NCBI GenBank assembly: GCA_021129535.1
Contig: JAJOLB010000012.1
Location: forward strand, 1-7,186
Origin: Minisyncoccota bacterium
Lineage (GTDB): Bacteria; Patescibacteriota; Minisyncoccia; Phycocordibacterales; UBA1006
Length of the DNA: 7,186 nucleotides
Direction of reading: 5' to 3'
Positions 5,680 through 7,186 of the stretch are shown one piece after another; the first letter of the stretch is position 1, and every line of letters starts with the position of its first letter. Both the position numbers and the translations under genes were made by a program. The notes under the pieces were generated by a model, which saw only the letters and a list, made by a program, of their open reading frames with translations, had not been told where the DNA came from and made no database searches.

Positions 5680-5691
5680 TCTATAATTATA
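5680..5691 (-). promoter_or_regulatory. Candidate -10 of pilB, near-leaderless
   Basis: On the minus strand TATAAT (5691-5686) is followed by TATAGA (5685-5680). The first lies 11 bases from the ATG at 5674, the second 5 bases. Either gives a leader of at most about 5 nt. No clear -35 is seen; the terminator stem at 5708-5738 sits just upstream. Confidence 0.45.
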
Positions 5692-5707
5692 TATGATGTG
5701 GCACAAA

Positions 5708-5738
5708 AAAACATCTTTCTTAAAAAGAAAGATGTTTT
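5708..5738 (-). terminator. Strong hairpin terminator upstream of pilB
   Basis: A perfect 14-bp stem (5708-5721 with 5725-5738; core ACATCTTTCTT) closes a 3-nt loop. On the minus strand it is followed by T-rich DNA (A6 on plus at 5705-5710). It is oriented to stop minus-strand transcripts arriving from the small ORF before they reach pilB. Confidence 0.8.
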
Positions 5739-5770
5739 AACATTAAAACCATTAAACTCTAAGCACTTAG

Positions 5771-5795
5771 AAAAAAACTTTTAATAAATTAAAAG
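5771..5795 (-). terminator. Terminator of the small minus-strand ORF
   Basis: On the minus strand CTTTTAAT, a 2-nt loop, and ATTAAAAG form a perfect 8-bp stem (5795-5778), followed by seven T (5777-5771). It starts 5 bases after the small ORF's TAA at 5801-5803. The stem is AT-rich, so it may be weak and backed up by the hairpin at 5708-5738. Confidence 0.6.
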
Positions 5796-5800
5796 GACGA

Positions 5801-5926
5801 TTACTCTTCAACGAGATTTTCAGTAAGTCTTCTGCTAGGGAAGGTACCAAAAATTCCTATCCAATAAACCGAATTCGCGAGATCCAATTGTTTAGAGATT
5901 AATATTTTTAATGTTCTAGATTGCAT
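5801..5926 (-). CDS. Probable small protein of 41 residues (unknown function)
   Basis: An ORF of 41 codons runs from the ATG at 5926 to TAA at 5803-5801. The peptide begins MQSRTLKILISKQLDL and ends FPSRRLTENLVEE; between these lies an aromatic, hydrophobic stretch (ANSVYWIGIFGT). I do not recognise it. Support for a real gene comes from composition (balanced, unlike the Lys/Ile/Asn noise of this AT-rich DNA) and from two consecutive terminators in the right orientation. An in-frame GTG at 5944 (six residues more, 47 in total) has TATATT (5956-5951) exactly six bases upstream, the same spacing as the traC-like gene and ruvB, so the true start may be 5944. It is divergent from ruvB. One short amphipathic or membrane helix is possible. 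Confidence 0.5.
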   Translation of the reverse strand: MQSRTLKILISKQLDLANSVYWIGIFGTFPSRRLTENLVEE

Positions 5927-5950
5927 ATCTATGCACACAATCACAAAGTT

Positions 5951-5956
5951 AATATA
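5951..5956 (-). promoter_or_regulatory. Candidate -10 for the small ORF
   Basis: TATATT on the minus strand is followed by six bases and an in-frame GTG at 5944. TAGTCA (5978-5973) lies 16 bp upstream and matches four of six -35 positions. The layout repeats the pattern seen before the traC-like gene and ruvB. Confidence 0.35.
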
Positions 5957-5987
5957 ACATACCACAAAGCCATGACTACTGTCTACT

Positions 5988-6008
5988 GTGTATAATATGT
6001 GTATAATA
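5988..6008 (+). repeat. 10-bp direct repeat with 11-bp period in the ruvB upstream region
   Basis: GTGTATAATA occurs at 5988-5997 and 5999-6008, one helical turn apart. Each copy contains TATAAT on the plus strand. They lie 117-137 bp upstream of ruvB and could be alternative -10 boxes or binding sites for a regulator. No LexA-type box is recognised. The remaining DNA to 6112 is AT-rich with no ORF I believe. Confidence 0.4.
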
Positions 6009-6112
6009 CTTTTTAAGATGTGTCAATTTTTATATATGTGAAAAATAAACAGTTTTAAGGGAAATTTTTTTTGAAAGAAAGAAAGAGATGTTAATAACTT
6101 TTTCAAATAGGT

Positions 6113-6118
6113 TATACT
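6113..6118 (+). promoter_or_regulatory. -10 box of ruvB, apparently leaderless
   Basis: TATACT is followed by six bases and the ATG at 6125, the same arrangement as at the traC-like gene. The expected transcription start falls on or next to the start codon. No convincing -35 is seen. The purine-rich GAAAGAAAGAAAGAGATG at 6073-6090 is too far upstream to act as a ribosome binding site. Confidence 0.6.
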
Positions 6119-6124
6119 ATAACC

Positions 6125-7111
6125 ATGAGCACTGAAAAATCTAACCCAATTATCGACCCACAATTACGACCTAATACTTGGGATGAATATATTGGTCAGC
6201 AGAAAATTAAAGACAACCTTCACATCCTGCTCACTGCGGCAAAAAAACGTGGTGACCAACCTGAGCACATTCTATTCTATGGCCCACCAGGGCTTGGTAA
6301 GACAACTATTTCCCACCTCATAGCCAAAGAGTCAGGTCGTAATATTAAAATCACCTCAGGTCCAGCTATTGAAAAAGTTGGAGACTTGGCGAGTATTCTC
6401 ACCAACCTAGCAAATGGTGATATTTTATTTATTGATGAGATTCATAGACTTAATAATAATATCGAGGAAATTCTCTATCCAGCCATGGAATCAGGTGTTC
6501 TAGATATTATTATAGGAAAAGGTCCGTCAGCACGAACCATTCAATTAGACCTACCACCATTTACATTAATTGCAGCTACAACAAAAATTGCGATGATGAG
6601 CTCACCATTACGTTCGCGATTTTCCGGTGGAGTTTTCAAACTTGAATTCTATACGGAAAACGAGATTGCACAGATTATTAAACAATCAGCACAGAAATTA
6701 AATATTACTATTTTAGACGAGACGGTCGACGAAATCGCAAAACGTGCACGATATACACCACGAACCGCAAACTATTTTCTAAAACGATGCCGGGACTATG
6801 CTGAGGTTCACGAAACTGATTTAGATAAAAATTCTGTTTTACAATCACTGGATTTAATCGGAGTTGACGAAGAAGGGTTACAGCAAATCGATCGTGATGT
6901 TTTATTAACCATTATCGAAAAATTTAATGGAGGACCTGTTGGGTTAAAAACCATTGCCACAGCAACACATGAAGAAATTGATTCTATAGAATCGGTTGTT
7001 GAACCCTATTTAATTCAAAAAGGATTTTTGGAACTAACCCCTCGTGGACGAACAGCAACTGTTGCTGCATATGAACATCTTGGAAAGGAATTTATAAAAA
7101 ATAACCGATAG
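6125..7111 (+). CDS. ruvB: Holliday junction branch migration ATPase RuvB
   Basis: The protein has 328 residues, close to the usual 330-350. RuvB forms hexameric rings that pump DNA through the RuvA-bound Holliday junction during recombinational repair. Visible motifs: Walker A GPPGLGKT (53-60), TSGPAIEKVGDLASILTNL (77-95), Walker B LFIDEIHRL (101-109), YPAMESG, the RuvA-contact hairpin region IIIGKGPSARTIQLDLPPF (128-146), sensor 1 AATT (150-153), the arginine-finger segment PLRSRF (161-166), sensor 2 ARYTPRTAN (208-216), and the C-terminal winged helix FNGGPVGLKTIA...YLIQKGFLELTPRGRTAT (267-312). All catalytic motifs are intact. The usual RDRFG reads RSRFSGG, a mild deviation. ruvA and ruvC are not adjacent, unlike many genomes where ruvAB is an operon. 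The gene is single, with its own -10 and terminator. Confidence 0.97.
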   Translation: MSTEKSNPIIDPQLRPNTWDEYIGQQKIKDNLHILLTAAKKRGDQPEHILFYGPPGLGKTTISHLIAKESGRNIKITSGPAIEKVGDLASILTNLANGDILFIDEIHRLNNNIEEILYPAMESGVLDIIIGKGPSARTIQLDLPPFTLIAATTKIAMMSSPLRSRFSGGVFKLEFYTENEIAQIIKQSAQKLNITILDETVDEIAKRARYTPRTANYFLKRCRDYAEVHETDLDKNSVLQSLDLIGVDEEGLQQIDRDVLLTIIEKFNGGPVGLKTIATATHEEIDSIESVVEPYLIQKGFLELTPRGRTATVAAYEHLGKEFIKNNR

Positions 7112-7121
7112 GTTATTTTTT
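7096..7121. terminator. Bidirectional terminator overlapping two stop codons
   Basis: An 11-bp stem (7096-7106 with 7111-7121; core AATAACC/GGTTATT) closes the loop GATA. The ruvB TAG (7109-7111) lies in the loop and stem, and the 3' arm overlaps the stop of the convergent minus-strand gene (7120-7122). U-tracts arise in both directions. Confidence 0.85.
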
Positions 7122-7186
7122 AATTTAAACTTCCATCTTTATTCACCCCTACAACAAAAGCATTATTGTAACCAAATAAGGTACCT
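7120..7186 (-). CDS. C-terminal end of an unknown minus-strand gene (partial)
   Basis: The minus strand is open from the right edge to a TAA at 7122-7120, giving 21 residues that end AFVVGVNKDGSLN. The sequence is too short to assign. It reads like the end of a real protein (balanced composition, GYNN, NKDGS), and it stops where a bidirectional terminator shared with ruvB begins. The gene is convergent with ruvB, with 8 bases between the two stops. Confidence 0.6.
   Translation of the reverse strand, partial: GTLFGYNNAFVVGVNKDGSLN

Noticed and set aside
5739..6000. 6S RNA, tmRNA or another known structured RNA between pilB and ruvB
   Set aside because: I saw no tRNA-like end, tag peptide or closing long stem; an ORF with terminators explains the region better.

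Overview
The window looks like a piece of a small, AT-rich bacterial genome from the Candidate Phyla Radiation (Patescibacteria, probably a Parcubacteria-type lineage). The evidence is protein content: a PrgI-family membrane protein next to a stand-alone TraC-like protein (a pair I associate with CPR genomes), a type IV pilus ATPase and a RuvB of CPR character. All complete genes read with the standard code and end in TAA or TAG. Placement is from memory of these families, not from a search.

Layout. 1-1157 (minus, runs off the left edge): a secreted collagen-like protein with a signal peptide, an unrecognised N-terminal region, two Gly-X-Y blocks split by a cysteine-flanked double calcium-loop motif, and an 8-residue Q/P repeat. 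1158-1725: gene-free DNA with an operator-like cluster of three 12-mers and two decayed palindromic repeats. 1726-2930: a divergent pair, prgI-like (minus) and traC-like (plus), sharing an 82-bp promoter region. 2943-3480: a shared terminator, then a short exported protein (minus) interrupted by an in-frame TAA. 3572-5674: pilB (minus), with an unusual 135-residue C-terminal extension holding a duplicated motif. 5708-5944: a probable unannotated 41-47 residue ORF (minus) with its own terminator. 6125-7111: ruvB (plus), convergent with the last codons of another minus-strand gene at the right edge.

The genes do not form one pathway. Three concern the cell surface or secretion (collagen-like protein, PrgI/TraC, PilB), which fits an organism living attached to a host cell; that lifestyle is inference. 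The clearest shared signal is regulatory: several genes carry a TATAAT-like -10 box whose expected transcription start falls at or within a few bases of the start codon, so the mRNAs are probably leaderless. The two genes with signal-peptide-like N termini instead have candidate -10 boxes 33 bases upstream and similar A/T-rich leaders. Most transcription units end in compact hairpins that overlap or abut stop codons.
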